DNA of 64,000 nucleotides. It comes from Streptomyces sp. CNH099. Lineage in GTDB: Bacteria; Actinomycetota; Actinomycetes; Streptomycetales; Streptomycetaceae. The notes below the pieces were generated by a model that was not told the origin of the DNA, did not search any database, and saw only the letters and a list, made by a program, of their open reading frames with translations. Position numbers and translations under genes: made by a program. The stretch's first letter is position 1. Each line of letters begins with the position of its first letter. Location: assembly GCA_000514715.1 (NCBI GenBank), contig AZWL01000004.1:1-64000 (forward strand), given 5' to 3'. Positions 43,274 through 52,690 of the stretch are shown here, piece by piece.

Positions 43274-43306
43274 CCGCCCGCAGGCCGTCCGCCCGCGGGC
43301 CGTCCG

Positions 43307-44317
43307 TCAGCGGACCCTCAGGGCGTCCAGCAGCATCGGCAGCGAGGCGTGCAGCTCCCGCTCCCAGTACTCCCAGCGGTGCGTGCCGGGACCGTAGAAG
43401 TGGGTGGTCACCTTCTTGGCGCCGGCCCTCTCGAGCGCCGCGGCCAGGGCGTGGTTCTGGCGGTTGAAGTCCGCCTCCAGGGCGCTCGTGGCGTCCGGCG
43501 GGTCGAAGGGCCCGGCGGTGCCGTCGCCGCAGGAGAGGTAGAGCGGCGTCGACTTCAGCTTCCGCGCCAGGTGGTACGGGTCGTGGGCGGCCCAGATGCG
43601 GCGCTGGGCGACCGGGTCGCCCCAGACGCGGCGCGGGTCGTCGCCCCGGCCGGCGAAGAAGCCCATGATGCGGTCGACGGACTCGTCGTTGAGCAGCGGG
43701 TGCGCGGCGCCCGAGTAGGAGGCGGCGGCCCGGAACATGCCGCGGTGCCGGGCGGCGTACATGAGCGCGCCCTGGCCGCCCATCGACAGGCCCGCGACGA
43801 CGCGGTTGCCGCTCGCCCTCCAGTCGCGCTCCAGCAGCCGGCGCAGCTCGCGGGTGTGGAAGGTCTCCCACGCCGGGTCGCCGCCGGCGCCGAAGTTCCA
43901 CCAGTCGCTGTACCAGCCGTTCCAGCCGGCCTCGGGCATGACGACGAGCACGTCGCGCAGGCTGTCGGCCTCCTCGACGTCGGTCATGGCGGTCCACGAC
44001 GTGTAGTCGCCGCAGCAGCCGTGGAGCAGCCACAGGGTGGGCCAGTGCTGCGCGGGGTCGTCCGGGTCCCAGCCGTCGGGGGTGAGCAGGCGTACGGGGA
44101 CCGTGCGGCCGCCGAGGGCGGGGGAGCGTACCGACAGGTCGACCAGGCGGTCCCCGACCCGGGTGACGCCGACGACCTCGGCCCCTCCCCCGCGGCCGCC
44201 CGCCGCGGCGGCTTCCGGCGCCGCCGAGGCGAGCGACGGGGCGGCGGGGACGAGGGCGAGGAGGAGGGCGGAGAGAACGAGCAGCACGCGGTTTCTCACG
44301 GTCGGAACTGCTGTCAT
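43307..44317 (-). CDS. Secreted alpha/beta-hydrolase esterase (antigen 85/esterase D-like)
   Basis: 336 residues from the ATG at 44317. The signal peptide (RVLLVLSALLLALVPAAPSLASA) is followed by the esterase fold: PTLWLLHGCCGDYTSW (oxyanion region), VVMPEAGWNGWYSDWWN, VVAGLSMGGQGALMYA with the nucleophile Ser, and near the C-terminus FYGPGTHRWEYWERELH with the catalytic His. Actinomycete members include mycolyltransferase-like and other acyl esterases. Without mycolic acids in a streptomycete, a general extracellular esterase is more likely. Confidence 0.88.
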   Translation of the reverse strand: MTAVPTVRNRVLLVLSALLLALVPAAPSLASAAPEAAAAGGRGGGAEVVGVTRVGDRLVDLSVRSPALGGRTVPVRLLTPDGWDPDDPAQHWPTLWLLHGCCGDYTSWTAMTDVEEADSLRDVLVVMPEAGWNGWYSDWWNFGAGGDPAWETFHTRELRRLLERDWRASGNRVVAGLSMGGQGALMYAARHRGMFRAAASYSGAAHPLLNDESVDRIMGFFAGRGDDPRRVWGDPVAQRRIWAAHDPYHLARKLKSTPLYLSCGDGTAGPFDPPDATSALEADFNRQNHALAAALERAGAKKVTTHFYGPGTHRWEYWERELHASLPMLLDALRVR

Positions 44318-44384
44318 GGCGGCTCCCGTCGGTGGTGGGTCGCTGGCCGTGCGGGTTCGGACGTGTCTGTTCTGGGCTCTCCGG

Positions 44385-46037
44385 TCAGCGCCGGTCCGGC
44401 AGGATCAGCAGCGCGTCGCCGACCGGCCGCTCCCCCGCCCCGTCGGACGGATCGTTGATCACCTGGTCGCCGACCGCCATCGTGGTCGACCCGCCGCCGT
44501 CGAGGTTCACGGCGTCGCGCAGGCCGAGCGCGCGGGCGACGTCGGCGCTCTCGGGGATGCTCAGGCCGAGCGCGTCCGTGGCGCGGCCGTCGGCGGTGAC
44601 GAGGACGGTGCGGCCGGCGGCGTCCACGCCGGCGAGGGTGCGCGGATTGCGCTTGTGCATCCAGCCGTAGTAGAAGCTCGGGTTGCCCGGCTGGAGCATG
44701 CCGTCGGCGGCGGGCGTGACGTGCGTGCGCCCGTCGCGGACGAGTTCGGGGCCGCCGTTCACGACCGCCGTGCCGGGCGGGGTGGCGACCGGGCGCCCGC
44801 GGTCGTCGCGCAGCCCGTGGCGTACGCGCAGCCGCTCGCCGGTGCGCGCGAGGCGGGCCAGGCGGCCGGCGTGGTCGCCGGTGGCCTGGACGGAGCCGCC
44901 GCCGGCGGGCAGCGGGCCGCCGCGCGGCGCACGCACCTCGACGACGCGCCCGCGGGCGTCGAGCACGGCCTCCACGCCGTCGCCGGCCGGGGTGCGGGCC
45001 CCGTACTCCTCGGTGAAGGCGACGACTTCGTCGTCGTCGGTGCAGGTGACGTCGTGCCGGGGGCGGGCGGTCGGGGAGTCGTCCGCGGTGCCGCCGCAGT
45101 TGCGGATCAGGCCCGGTACGCGGTCGACGCCGTCCAGCGGCAGCGCGCCGCCCCGCGCGGTGACGCGGCCCCGCCAGCCGAGCCGTTCGACGCGGGTGCC
45201 GCGGGCGGACTCGTGCAGCACGAGCGCGGGCCGCCCGGTCACGGTCTCGCTGAGCACCCGGCCGTCGTACACGCCGACGCCCGCCGGGTCGCCGGGCGCG
45301 CCCGCGCGCGGGTCGAGGACGAAGAACCCGGCGTTGACCCCGGCGGTCGCGCCGGCCGCGGCGGTCAGCTCGCTGGTCTTCTCGCGGTTCTCCAGGTCCG
45401 GCCCGTACGAGGCGGTCAGCCCGCCGCGGAACCGGCGCGGGTCGACGGTCAGCACGTCGACCCGCCAGGTCCCGCGGACCCCGGGGTCGCCGTCCCAGCC
45501 GGTGTACGTGGCGGAGCCGGCGTACCCGGCGTCGGCCAGCCGGGCCCGCGCGGCGTTCGCGGCGGCCCGCCCGTCGAACGCGCCGACGCGGACGCGCCAG
45601 CCGAGGGTGCCGCCGGCGAAGTCGGCGACGGCGGGCGTCGTGACCTCCTCGGCGCGGGCGGCGAAGCCGGCGCCGGTCAGCTCGCCGGCCAGCTCCTCGG
45701 CGCTGGCCCGGTCCCGGAGGGCGGCGGGCGGCGCGTCGGGGTCGGGCGAGCCGGTGCCGCCGGGGATGGCCACCTCGACGGTCCAGGGCAGCCGCGGGGT
45801 GCCGGCGCCGCGCACGATGCGGGTGAGGGTGACGCCGGGCTGGAGCGTCTCGGTGGTCCGGGTCTCGGTCAGCCCCGGGTCGCCCAGGGGCAGGGGCTTC
45901 GCGGGCGCCGCGCCGGTCACGGCCGGCGCGGACGCGGACGGCGCCGCCGACGCCGGCGCCGACGACGCCGAGGGCATCGCGGCGGCCGAAGCGAGGAGCG
46001 CCAGGACCGTTCCCGCGCCGAGCAGTTTGCTGTTCAC
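44385..46037 (-). CDS. Secreted phosphodiester glycosidase (NAGPA-like) with SPOR-type repeat
   Basis: 550 residues; the GTG at 46037 follows GGAGAGG. Signal peptide VNSKLLGAGTVLALLASAAA. Residues ~100-200 contain a SPOR-like segment (AEELAGELTGAGFAARAEEV, WRVRVGAFDGRAAANAARA), suggesting binding to glycan. The C-terminal catalytic domain is NAGPA/DUF2233-like: GVNAGFFVLDPRAGAPGDP, VNGGPELVRDGR, AVNLDGGGSTTMAVGDQ. Members cleave phosphodiester-linked sugars, including teichoic-acid or exopolysaccharide bonds. It lies after the glycan-utilisation operon, behind a terminator hairpin, and may be transcribed separately. Confidence 0.85.
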   Translation of the reverse strand: MNSKLLGAGTVLALLASAAAMPSASSAPASAAPSASAPAVTGAAPAKPLPLGDPGLTETRTTETLQPGVTLTRIVRGAGTPRLPWTVEVAIPGGTGSPDPDAPPAALRDRASAEELAGELTGAGFAARAEEVTTPAVADFAGGTLGWRVRVGAFDGRAAANAARARLADAGYAGSATYTGWDGDPGVRGTWRVDVLTVDPRRFRGGLTASYGPDLENREKTSELTAAAGATAGVNAGFFVLDPRAGAPGDPAGVGVYDGRVLSETVTGRPALVLHESARGTRVERLGWRGRVTARGGALPLDGVDRVPGLIRNCGGTADDSPTARPRHDVTCTDDDEVVAFTEEYGARTPAGDGVEAVLDARGRVVEVRAPRGGPLPAGGGSVQATGDHAGRLARLARTGERLRVRHGLRDDRGRPVATPPGTAVVNGGPELVRDGRTHVTPAADGMLQPGNPSFYYGWMHKRNPRTLAGVDAAGRTVLVTADGRATDALGLSIPESADVARALGLRDAVNLDGGGSTTMAVGDQVINDPSDGAGERPVGDALLILPDRR

Positions 46038-46079
46038 GTGGACCTCTCCGAGGTGACGTACGGCGGACGTGCAGGGCGA

Positions 46080-46107
46080 CCCCGCCGGCACCGGGGTGCC
46101 GGCGGGG
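46080..46107. terminator. Terminator hairpin after the GH43 operon
   Basis: CCCCGCCGGCAC (46080-46091) and GTGCCGGCGGGG (46096-46107) are perfect 12-bp complements with a CGGG loop, 77 bp past the GH43 stop on the minus strand and before the phosphodiester-glycosidase gene. No U-run follows, as is usual for streptomycete terminators. Confidence 0.75.
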
Positions 46108-46183
46108 CCGGTGGACCAGCCTCAGCAAGGCTGAGCGTGATCGAGACCGCCGTCAAGACGCCGGAGGCGGGCAGCCCGCACCG

Positions 46184-48550
46184 TCAGCGGGTGCGGTGCG
46201 TCCGTACGTAGTCGAACTTCGCCGTCGCGCCCTCCCTGTTCATCGAGACCAGCCCGATCTGCAGGCGCTCGTCGCCCGGCAGCGTCCACACGCCGTTCCA
46301 CACCCACGTCCGGCCGTCGCGGCTGGTGGCCGCGCGCACCTCGTGCTCGCCGCCCGCGGCGTCGCGGTGGTACGACAGCCGCAGCCACATGGTGTCGGCC
46401 GTGGGGCCGCCGAACATGGGCGCGTTGGCGACGGGTGTCGGCGGCGAGGTGGTGGGGCGCTCTCCCTCCTTCGCGAACTCGCTGACGTCCAGCACCGTCC
46501 CGCCGCCGCGGTTCAGCGGCAGCGCGGTGTGCGTCATCTTGAAATACGTGTCGTCGTCGCCGTAGAGCAGCAGCCCGGCCTGCTGGTTGGGCCGGTCGGG
46601 GTCGAAGTCGAGCTTCGTGGTCACGGTGTAGTCGCCGTCGGGGGCGTCGCGCAGCAGCACGGAGGCGGTGTTGTCGCCCAGGTGCAGCTCGGCGTTCTGG
46701 GTGGGCCAGACGAGGTCGCCGCCGGCCGTGCGCACGCCGGGCGCCGGGCCGCGCAGCCACCGCCACGGCGAGCCGGGCTCGGTGCCGGGCACGGCGGCGG
46801 AGCTGAACTCGTCGCTGTGGCCGGGCAGCCACCGGCCGGTGGCGGGCTCCGGCACGCGCTTCGTCACCGGCTCGTACAGCCGCGCCGCGCCCACGTTGTC
46901 GGCCGCCGCGCCGGCGCCGCGGGCGGCGGCGCCGACGGCGCCGGGGCGGGCGGCGGCCCCGGGCAGCCGCCGCTCCTGGGCGGCGACGGCGTCGCGCAGC
47001 CGGTCGCCGCTGACCTCGACGGTCAGCCGGCCGCGGCGCACCTCGGCGGTGACGTTGTGCCAGGAGTCCCAGTCGTACGAGGCGGGCAGCGGCGTCACGG
47101 TCTCGCCGCGGCTGCGGCCCCGTACGACGACGTCGGTGACCAGCGCGCCGCGGGCCCGGTCGAGCCAGACGGTGGTGTGGTTGCGCGGGTCGCGGTAGCC
47201 GACGGTCAGGCCCGCCGCGCCGTCGGCGGACCGGACCCGGAGGTCGGCCTCGGCGCGCAGGTCGCGCGGCGCGTCCTCGTCGGTGACGAGGAACGCCGGG
47301 CCGGCAGCGCCCCGGTGGCCGGCGTACGGGCCGGAGTCGGCGTCGTCGGCCCGCGACCAGCCGCCGGTGTCCGCACCCTCGGCGCGCCAGCCGTCGAGCG
47401 AGCCGCCGGCGAAGGTGCCGCCGGCGTCCCAGTCGGTGACGGGGGCGCGCTGCGGGCCCTCGGAGGGGCCGGCGCCGGCGCGGACGACGGGCCAGCCGTC
47501 GATCCAGTCGAGCCGGTCCATGAGCATGGGGCGCCGGGTGAGCTGGCGGTCGAGGCCCGGGAAGCGGTCGAGGTCGGGGTTGTCGGCGGGGATGCCGTGG
47601 TACATCAGCCAGTCCTGGCCGGCGAGGTCGGTGGCCAGCCCGTTGTGGCCGGGGCCGATCCAGCGGTTGCCGCCGGCGCCGACGACGACGGCGCCCTTGC
47701 TGGTCGGCGCCATCAGGTCGACGCCCTCGTCGTCGCGGAAGGGGCCGGTGGGGCTGGTGGAGCGGCCGGCCTTGACCTGGTAGCCGCTGTACGCGCCGTC
47801 GCAGCAGCCGGCGTCGGAGTAGAAGAGGTAGTAGTGGCCGTCGCGGCGGACGACGAACGCGCCCTCCATGCGCCGGCCCTGGGCGACCCGGGTCACCTCG
47901 CCGGTGATGCGGGTGCGCTCGGCGTTCATCTCGGCGACGCAGAGGATGTCGTAGCTGCCCCAGTACAGGTACGTGCTGCCGTCCCGGTCGGTGAACTGCG
48001 CCTGGTCGATGCCGCCGGTGGGGCAGCCGCTGGGGCTGGGCAGCACCGGGCCGGTGTCCGTCCACGGGCCGGTCGGGGTGGGCGCGGTGGCGGCGCCGAC
48101 GGTGTTGCGGCCGGGGACGGAGTAGGTGAGCGTGTAGCGGCCGTCGTTGTAGCGGATGTCGGGGGCCCACAGCCGGGAGCCCTCGTGCCAGTCGGGCTGG
48201 GTGGCCGGGGTGAAGACCTCGCCGGCGTACTCCCAGTCCACCAGGTCGGCGGAGCGGAGGATGGGCAGCATCCGCTCGCCCTGCTCACCGCCGGACTGGA
48301 AGACGGGGTTCATGGTGCCGTAGGCGTACCAGTAGCCGTCCTTGCCGCGGATCGTCACGGGGTCGGGGAAGGTGTCGACGACGCCTTCGGTGACCGGGTT
48401 GGTGTACGTCCCGGGGGCGGCGCCCGGCTCCGCGGTCGGCCCGGCGCTCCGCTCCGGCACCGGGGCGGCGGCCGTCGCCGACGACAGCGGCAGCGGTCCC
48501 GCGAGGAGCGCGCACAGCAGCAGCGCGGTCCGTGTCCATGTCCGTCTCAT
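46184..48550 (-). CDS. Secreted GH43-family glycosidase with accessory beta domains
   Basis: 788 residues; the ATG at 48550 overlaps the sulfatase stop (ATGA). Signal peptide RTALLLCALLAGPLPLSSATA. The five-bladed propeller shows DTFPDPVTIRGKDGYWYAYG (catalytic Asp), SRLWAPDIRYNDGRYTLTYS, GGIDQAQFTDRDGSTYLYWG and RRMEGAFVVRRDGHYYLFYS (candidate acid Glu). Residues ~370-540 look like a concanavalin-type sandwich. The C-terminal ~220 residues (GHSDEFSSAAVPGTEPG, QQAGLLLYGDDDTYFKMTHT) match the beta-xylosidase C-terminal/DUF1349 type. GH43 enzymes cleave arabinose or xylose linkages. Downstream of a sulfatase and importer, it probably attacks a decorated polysaccharide. Confidence 0.92.
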   Translation of the reverse strand: MRRTWTRTALLLCALLAGPLPLSSATAAAPVPERSAGPTAEPGAAPGTYTNPVTEGVVDTFPDPVTIRGKDGYWYAYGTMNPVFQSGGEQGERMLPILRSADLVDWEYAGEVFTPATQPDWHEGSRLWAPDIRYNDGRYTLTYSVPGRNTVGAATAPTPTGPWTDTGPVLPSPSGCPTGGIDQAQFTDRDGSTYLYWGSYDILCVAEMNAERTRITGEVTRVAQGRRMEGAFVVRRDGHYYLFYSDAGCCDGAYSGYQVKAGRSTSPTGPFRDDEGVDLMAPTSKGAVVVGAGGNRWIGPGHNGLATDLAGQDWLMYHGIPADNPDLDRFPGLDRQLTRRPMLMDRLDWIDGWPVVRAGAGPSEGPQRAPVTDWDAGGTFAGGSLDGWRAEGADTGGWSRADDADSGPYAGHRGAAGPAFLVTDEDAPRDLRAEADLRVRSADGAAGLTVGYRDPRNHTTVWLDRARGALVTDVVVRGRSRGETVTPLPASYDWDSWHNVTAEVRRGRLTVEVSGDRLRDAVAAQERRLPGAAARPGAVGAAARGAGAAADNVGAARLYEPVTKRVPEPATGRWLPGHSDEFSSAAVPGTEPGSPWRWLRGPAPGVRTAGGDLVWPTQNAELHLGDNTASVLLRDAPDGDYTVTTKLDFDPDRPNQQAGLLLYGDDDTYFKMTHTALPLNRGGGTVLDVSEFAKEGERPTTSPPTPVANAPMFGGPTADTMWLRLSYHRDAAGGEHEVRAATSRDGRTWVWNGVWTLPGDERLQIGLVSMNREGATAKFDYVRTHRTR

Positions 48551-50016
48551 GCGGTGGTTCCTTCCGGTTCGAATGCGCTGAGGGTCGGGTCATGGTCGAG
48601 GGCGCCGACGTCGTACATCGGCGTCATCCAGTGGTAGAAGTTGTCGCCGCGCTCGCGCAGCAGCTCGTAGAGCCGGCGCAGCATCCGGCGGCGTACGGGC
48701 AGCATTTCGGGGTGCGCGTAGCGGTTGGTCAGCTCGTGCGGGTCGGCGGCGAGGTCGTACAGCTCGTTGACCGACTCGGGGTTGACGACGAGCTTGTAGC
48801 GGTCGTCGCGGATCATGCGCTGCGGGTACGGGAAGTGGTGGCCGTGGAACTCGGCGAGCAGCTCCGCGGGCCACTCGGGGTGCTCGCCGCGGACCAGCGG
48901 CAGCAGACTGCGGCTGTCGACGGCGGGCGCGGTGTCGCAGCCGGCCAGCTCCAGGATGGTGGCGGTGCAGTCGGTCAGCGTCACGAACTCGTCCCTGACC
49001 TGCGCCGGTGCGCCGGGGACGCGGACGATGCCGGGGATGCGGTAGATGTCCTCGTACATCGCCGGGCCCTTGTCGTGCAGCCGGTGGGCGCCGGTGAACT
49101 CGCCGTGGTCGGCGGTGAAGAACACCGCGGTCCCGTCGGTGAGGCCCAGCTCGTCGAGGCGGGTGAGGATGCGGCCGATCTGCTCGTCGATGAGCGTGAC
49201 GTAGCCCCAGTAGACGGCGATGAGCTTGCGGGTGACCTCGATGGGGATGGTGTCGAAGGTCCAGTGCGCGCTGTAGTTGCGCTGGACGGCCGGCTTGCCC
49301 TCGAAGGTCTCGGCGATCGACGGGGGCAGGTCCACCAGGTCGGGGTCGTACATGTCGTGGTACTCGTCGGGCAGCAGGTAGGGCAGGTGCGGGCCGAAGA
49401 AGTGGGTGGCGAGGAAGAACGGCCGGCCGGTCTCCGCGTACGTCTCCAGCTGCTCGATGGCGCGGGTGGCGAGGTAGTGCTCGAAGGTGGCCTCGGCCGG
49501 CTGGTGGAGCCGGGCGGCGAGCAGGTTGCCGGGGTTGCCGTTGGGGGTGGTGCCGCGGATCGGCTCGGAGATCCGGTACGGCGGCAGGTCCCGCTCGGCC
49601 AGGTACGCGAGGTAGTCGGGGTGGTCGACGGGGTTGTGCCAGCCGGGCAGGTCGGGTCCTTCGAAGCCGTAGGAGGCGGCGTTGCGGTGGGTGCCGCCGT
49701 GCCACTTGCCGACCAGCCCGAGCCGGTAGTCGCGCTCGGCGAGCGCGCCGGGGAAGGTGAACGCGTCCTGGCGCAGGTCCTCCAGATAACCGACGTTGCG
49801 CTCGTAGTTGGCGAGCAGCCGGTGCCGGAACGGCGCCTGGCCGGTCAGCAGGCTGGCCCGGGCCGGGGTGCAGATGGCGGTGGGGGTGTAGCACCGCTCG
49901 AAGCGGGTGCCGGTGGCGGCCAGCCGGTCGAGGTGGGGGGTGGCGACGTGCGGGTTGCCGTAGCAGCCCAGGGTGTCGACGCGGTGCTGGTCGGTCATCA
50001 GGAAGAGCAGGTTCAC
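48547..50016 (-). CDS. Formylglycine-dependent sulfatase
   Basis: 489 residues; the GTG at 50016 overlaps the binding-protein stop (GTGA) and no signal peptide is present, so it is probably cytoplasmic. The sulfatase signature AICTPARASLLTGQ has Cys49 in C-x-P-x-R for conversion to formylglycine. Metal ligands are in LFLMTDQHRVDTLGCYG and FFTADHGEFTGAH; LGLVGKWHGG follows. Its position in one operon with an SsuABC-like importer and a GH43 gene suggests that it removes sulfate from imported sugar sulfates. A formylglycine-generating enzyme is not in the window. Confidence 0.93.
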   Translation of the reverse strand: MNLLFLMTDQHRVDTLGCYGNPHVATPHLDRLAATGTRFERCYTPTAICTPARASLLTGQAPFRHRLLANYERNVGYLEDLRQDAFTFPGALAERDYRLGLVGKWHGGTHRNAASYGFEGPDLPGWHNPVDHPDYLAYLAERDLPPYRISEPIRGTTPNGNPGNLLAARLHQPAEATFEHYLATRAIEQLETYAETGRPFFLATHFFGPHLPYLLPDEYHDMYDPDLVDLPPSIAETFEGKPAVQRNYSAHWTFDTIPIEVTRKLIAVYWGYVTLIDEQIGRILTRLDELGLTDGTAVFFTADHGEFTGAHRLHDKGPAMYEDIYRIPGIVRVPGAPAQVRDEFVTLTDCTATILELAGCDTAPAVDSRSLLPLVRGEHPEWPAELLAEFHGHHFPYPQRMIRDDRYKLVVNPESVNELYDLAADPHELTNRYAHPEMLPVRRRMLRRLYELLRERGDNFYHWMTPMYDVGALDHDPTLSAFEPEGTTA

Positions 50017-50996
50017 TTGGTGGACGCCTTCGTGTAGAGATCGCCGAGGTAGTACTCCGCCGGGTCGGGGGCCTGTTGGAGCTGGCCGGTGCCGACGAAG
50101 AACTCGGCGAGTTCGTCGAGCCAGTCGCCGACGGTGCCGTCCTTCGTCTTGGCGACGAGGTCCTTGGTGGCCAGGACCTCCTGGTTGGCGGCGTCGGCCT
50201 CGACCTTCTCCTCGTCGAGCTTGAGCATCGCGGCGGTCTCGGCGACGGACTCCCCGGGGTTCTCGAAGCGCCAGTCGTTGGCCTCCTGCAGCACCCCGAC
50301 GACCTTGGTGGACAGCTCGGGGTCGACGTCGGTGCCGGCGACGAAGGCGGTGGGGAAGTAGCTGTCCGCCATGTCCCGGGTGCTGGCGACCTCTTCGAGG
50401 TCGGGGACCTTGGCCTTGATCTCGTCGATCATCGGGTACCACAGGCCGGCGCCGTCGATCTGCCCGGAGGAGAACGCGGAGACGATGGTCGCGGGGTCCA
50501 TCGGCACCTTCTCGACGTCGTCGATGGACATCCCCTCCTCCTGGAGGGCGAGGTTGAGCGCCATGTCGCCGGAGGTGCCCTCGGGGACGCCGACCTTCCT
50601 GCCCTTGAGGCCGGCGAGGGAGGTGATGCCGGGCTGGGCGATGACGCGGTCGGCGTAGCCGAGGGTGTTGACGGCGATGACGTCGGCCTTGCCGGAGGCG
50701 GGCAGCCACATGGCGCCGGGGCCGATGTAGCCGAAGTCGAGGTCGCCGGCGCCGAGGGCCTGGATCTGGATGGGGCCGTTGTTGAAGACGGAGACCTCGG
50801 CGTCGAGGCCGGCCTTCTCCCACAGGCCCTGCTTCTCGGCGATGGCCAGCAGGCTGGCCCCGTTGTAGTCGTTGATGTAGCCGAAGCGGACCGTGGAGCC
50901 GTCTCCCCCGCCGCCGTCGTCGGAGCAGGCGGCGACCGGGAGTGACATCAATGCCACCGTGAGTGAGAGTGCGAGGGTGCGACGGGTCGCGCGCAT
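50013..50996 (-). CDS. ABC importer substrate-binding lipoprotein (SsuA/TauA-like)
   Basis: 327 residues, ATG at 50996. The lipobox LPVAAC lies at the end of a signal peptide (RTLALSLTVALMSLPVAAC), then a Gly/Asp linker. The fold motifs (STVRFGYINDYNGASLLAIA, LGAGDLDFGYIGPGAMWLP, GLKGRKVGVPEGTSGDMALN) belong to the nitrate/sulfonate/taurine-binding family. The downstream sulfatase suggests sulfate esters or sulfonates as cargo. 68 bp after the ATPase gene, with AAAGGA upstream. Confidence 0.92.
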   Translation of the reverse strand: MRATRRTLALSLTVALMSLPVAACSDDGGGGDGSTVRFGYINDYNGASLLAIAEKQGLWEKAGLDAEVSVFNNGPIQIQALGAGDLDFGYIGPGAMWLPASGKADVIAVNTLGYADRVIAQPGITSLAGLKGRKVGVPEGTSGDMALNLALQEEGMSIDDVEKVPMDPATIVSAFSSGQIDGAGLWYPMIDEIKAKVPDLEEVASTRDMADSYFPTAFVAGTDVDPELSTKVVGVLQEANDWRFENPGESVAETAAMLKLDEEKVEADAANQEVLATKDLVAKTKDGTVGDWLDELAEFFVGTGQLQQAPDPAEYYLGDLYTKASTK

Positions 50997-51064
50997 GGCG
51001 GAGGGGTCCTTTCGGTGTGCGGAGAGGGCTGACGTCTGCGGAGGCTTACGGGTACGGGGACGGG

Positions 51065-51844
51065 TCAGGCGGCGGCCGGGGCGCCGCCCTGGTGGTAGAC
51101 GGAGTGCCAGACCTCGTTGCGTATCCGGCCGAACTCGGGCGACAGCCGGATCTCCTCGGTACGGGGGTACGGCAGCGCGACGTCCACGACGCGGTGGATG
51201 CGCCCCGGGCGGGCGGCCATCACCACCACGCGGCTGGCCAGGTACACCGCCTCGTCGACGTCGTGGGTGATGAACATGACGGTGCGCTTGTCCCGGCTCC
51301 AGGTGTCGAGGAGCTGGTCCTGCAGCTGCACCCGGGTCAGCGCGTCGAGCGCCCCGAACGGCTCGTCCATCAGCAGCACCCGGGGGTTGACCGCGTACGC
51401 GCGGGCGATGGCGCAGCGCTGCTTCATGCCGCCGGACAGCGTCTTGGGCAGCGCGTCGGCGAAGTCGGTGAGGCCCACCAGCTCGATGGCGTGGTCGGAC
51501 CGCTCCCGGCGCTCGTCCGCCGCCAGGCCGGCGAGCCGCAGCCCGAACTCGACGTTCTGCCGCACGGTCAGCCAGGGGAAGAGGGCGTACTGCTGGAAGA
51601 TCACCCCGCGCTCCGGGCCGGGCCCGGTGACCGTGCCGCCGTCGACCAGGACCTCGCCGGAGGTGGGCTCGTCCAGCCCGGCGGCCATGTTGAGCAGCGT
51701 GCTCTTGCCGCAGCCGGAGGGACCGACGACCGTGACGAACTCGCGGTCGGCGATGTCGAGGGACACCCCGTCGAGGGCGGTGAAGTCGGCGCCCTTCATC
51801 GGGAAGGTCTTCACGACGTTCCGGAAGGAGATTTTCTCGGTCAT
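51065..51844 (-). CDS. ABC importer ATPase (SsuB/TauB-like)
   Basis: 259 residues; the ATG at 51844 overlaps the permease stop (ATGA). Walker [15 protein letters not shown], signature [12 protein letters not shown], Walker [14 protein letters not shown]-loop [17 protein letters not shown]. It matches the nitrate/sulfonate/taurine importer ATPases and the adjacent permease and binding protein. Confidence 0.95.
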   Translation of the reverse strand: MTEKISFRNVVKTFPMKGADFTALDGVSLDIADREFVTVVGPSGCGKSTLLNMAAGLDEPTSGEVLVDGGTVTGPGPERGVIFQQYALFPWLTVRQNVEFGLRLAGLAADERRERSDHAIELVGLTDFADALPKTLSGGMKQRCAIARAYAVNPRVLLMDEPFGALDALTRVQLQDQLLDTWSRDKRTVMFITHDVDEAVYLASRVVVMAARPGRIHRVVDVALPYPRTEEIRLSPEFGRIRNEVWHSVYHQGGAPAAA

Positions 51845-52665
51845 CTGCGCTCCTGCCAGCCGGTGAGACGCCGCTCGGCGAGCAGCAGCAGCCGGTCCAT
51901 GACCAGGCCGAGCACGCCGATGGTGATAAGTCCCACGAAGATGGTGTCGAGGTCGTAGTAGGTCTGGGCGTGCTGCATGCGGAAGCCCAGGCCCTCCTGG
52001 GCGGCGATCAGCTCCGCGGCCACCACGGTGGCCCAGGCGGCGCCGAGGCCGATGCGCATGCCGACGAGGATGAACGGGGTCGACGCGGGGATGACGACCT
52101 TGAGGAAGATGACGCGGTCGGAGGCGCCGAGCACCCGGGCGGCGTTGATGAGGGTGCGGTCGACGTCGACGACACCCTGGAAGGCGGCGACGACGCAGGA
52201 GAGGAACGCCGCCAGGAAGATGACGAAGACCTTCGGCGTCTCGCCGATGCCCATCAGCACGATCGCCAGCGGGATGAGCGCCAGCGGCGGGATGGTGCGG
52301 AAGAACTGGATGTACGGCTCCAGCAGCCCGCGGGCCGTGGGGTACCAGCCCATGAGGAAGCCGACGGGGATCGCCAGCGCCGTGCCGAGCGCGAAGCCGG
52401 TGAAGACGCGGCGCAGGCTGGCGAGCAGATCGTCGGCGAGGGTGCCGTCGGCGATCAGGTCGCCGGCCTGCCGCGCCACGGCGACCGGCCCGGGCAGGCT
52501 CTCGACGTTCAGCGCGGCCAGCACCGCCCAGACGGCCACGCCGGCCACCAGGGCGATGAAGTTGAGCACGAGGGGGTGGACCCCGCGGCGCCGCTCGGTC
52601 CGGCGCGTGCGCGGCTGGGCGGCCTGCTTCCGGGGTGTCTTCCGGGATGTGGTGGTCACGGCCAT
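51841..52665 (-). CDS. ABC importer permease (SsuC/TauC-like)
   Basis: 274 residues from the ATG at 52665, with GAGG five bases before; a GTG two codons earlier (52671) is less well placed. Six transmembrane helices (for example [20 protein letters not shown] and [20 protein letters not shown]) and the permease EAA-type loop ([19 protein letters not shown]) are present. First transport gene after the ROK regulator, 25 bp downstream of it, so in one operon. Confidence 0.94.
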   Translation of the reverse strand: MAVTTTSRKTPRKQAAQPRTRRTERRRGVHPLVLNFIALVAGVAVWAVLAALNVESLPGPVAVARQAGDLIADGTLADDLLASLRRVFTGFALGTALAIPVGFLMGWYPTARGLLEPYIQFFRTIPPLALIPLAIVLMGIGETPKVFVIFLAAFLSCVVAAFQGVVDVDRTLINAARVLGASDRVIFLKVVIPASTPFILVGMRIGLGAAWATVVAAELIAAQEGLGFRMQHAQTYYDLDTIFVGLITIGVLGLVMDRLLLLAERRLTGWQERR

Positions 52666-52690
52666 ACGCACCTCGTTCGTCTCACGCGTG

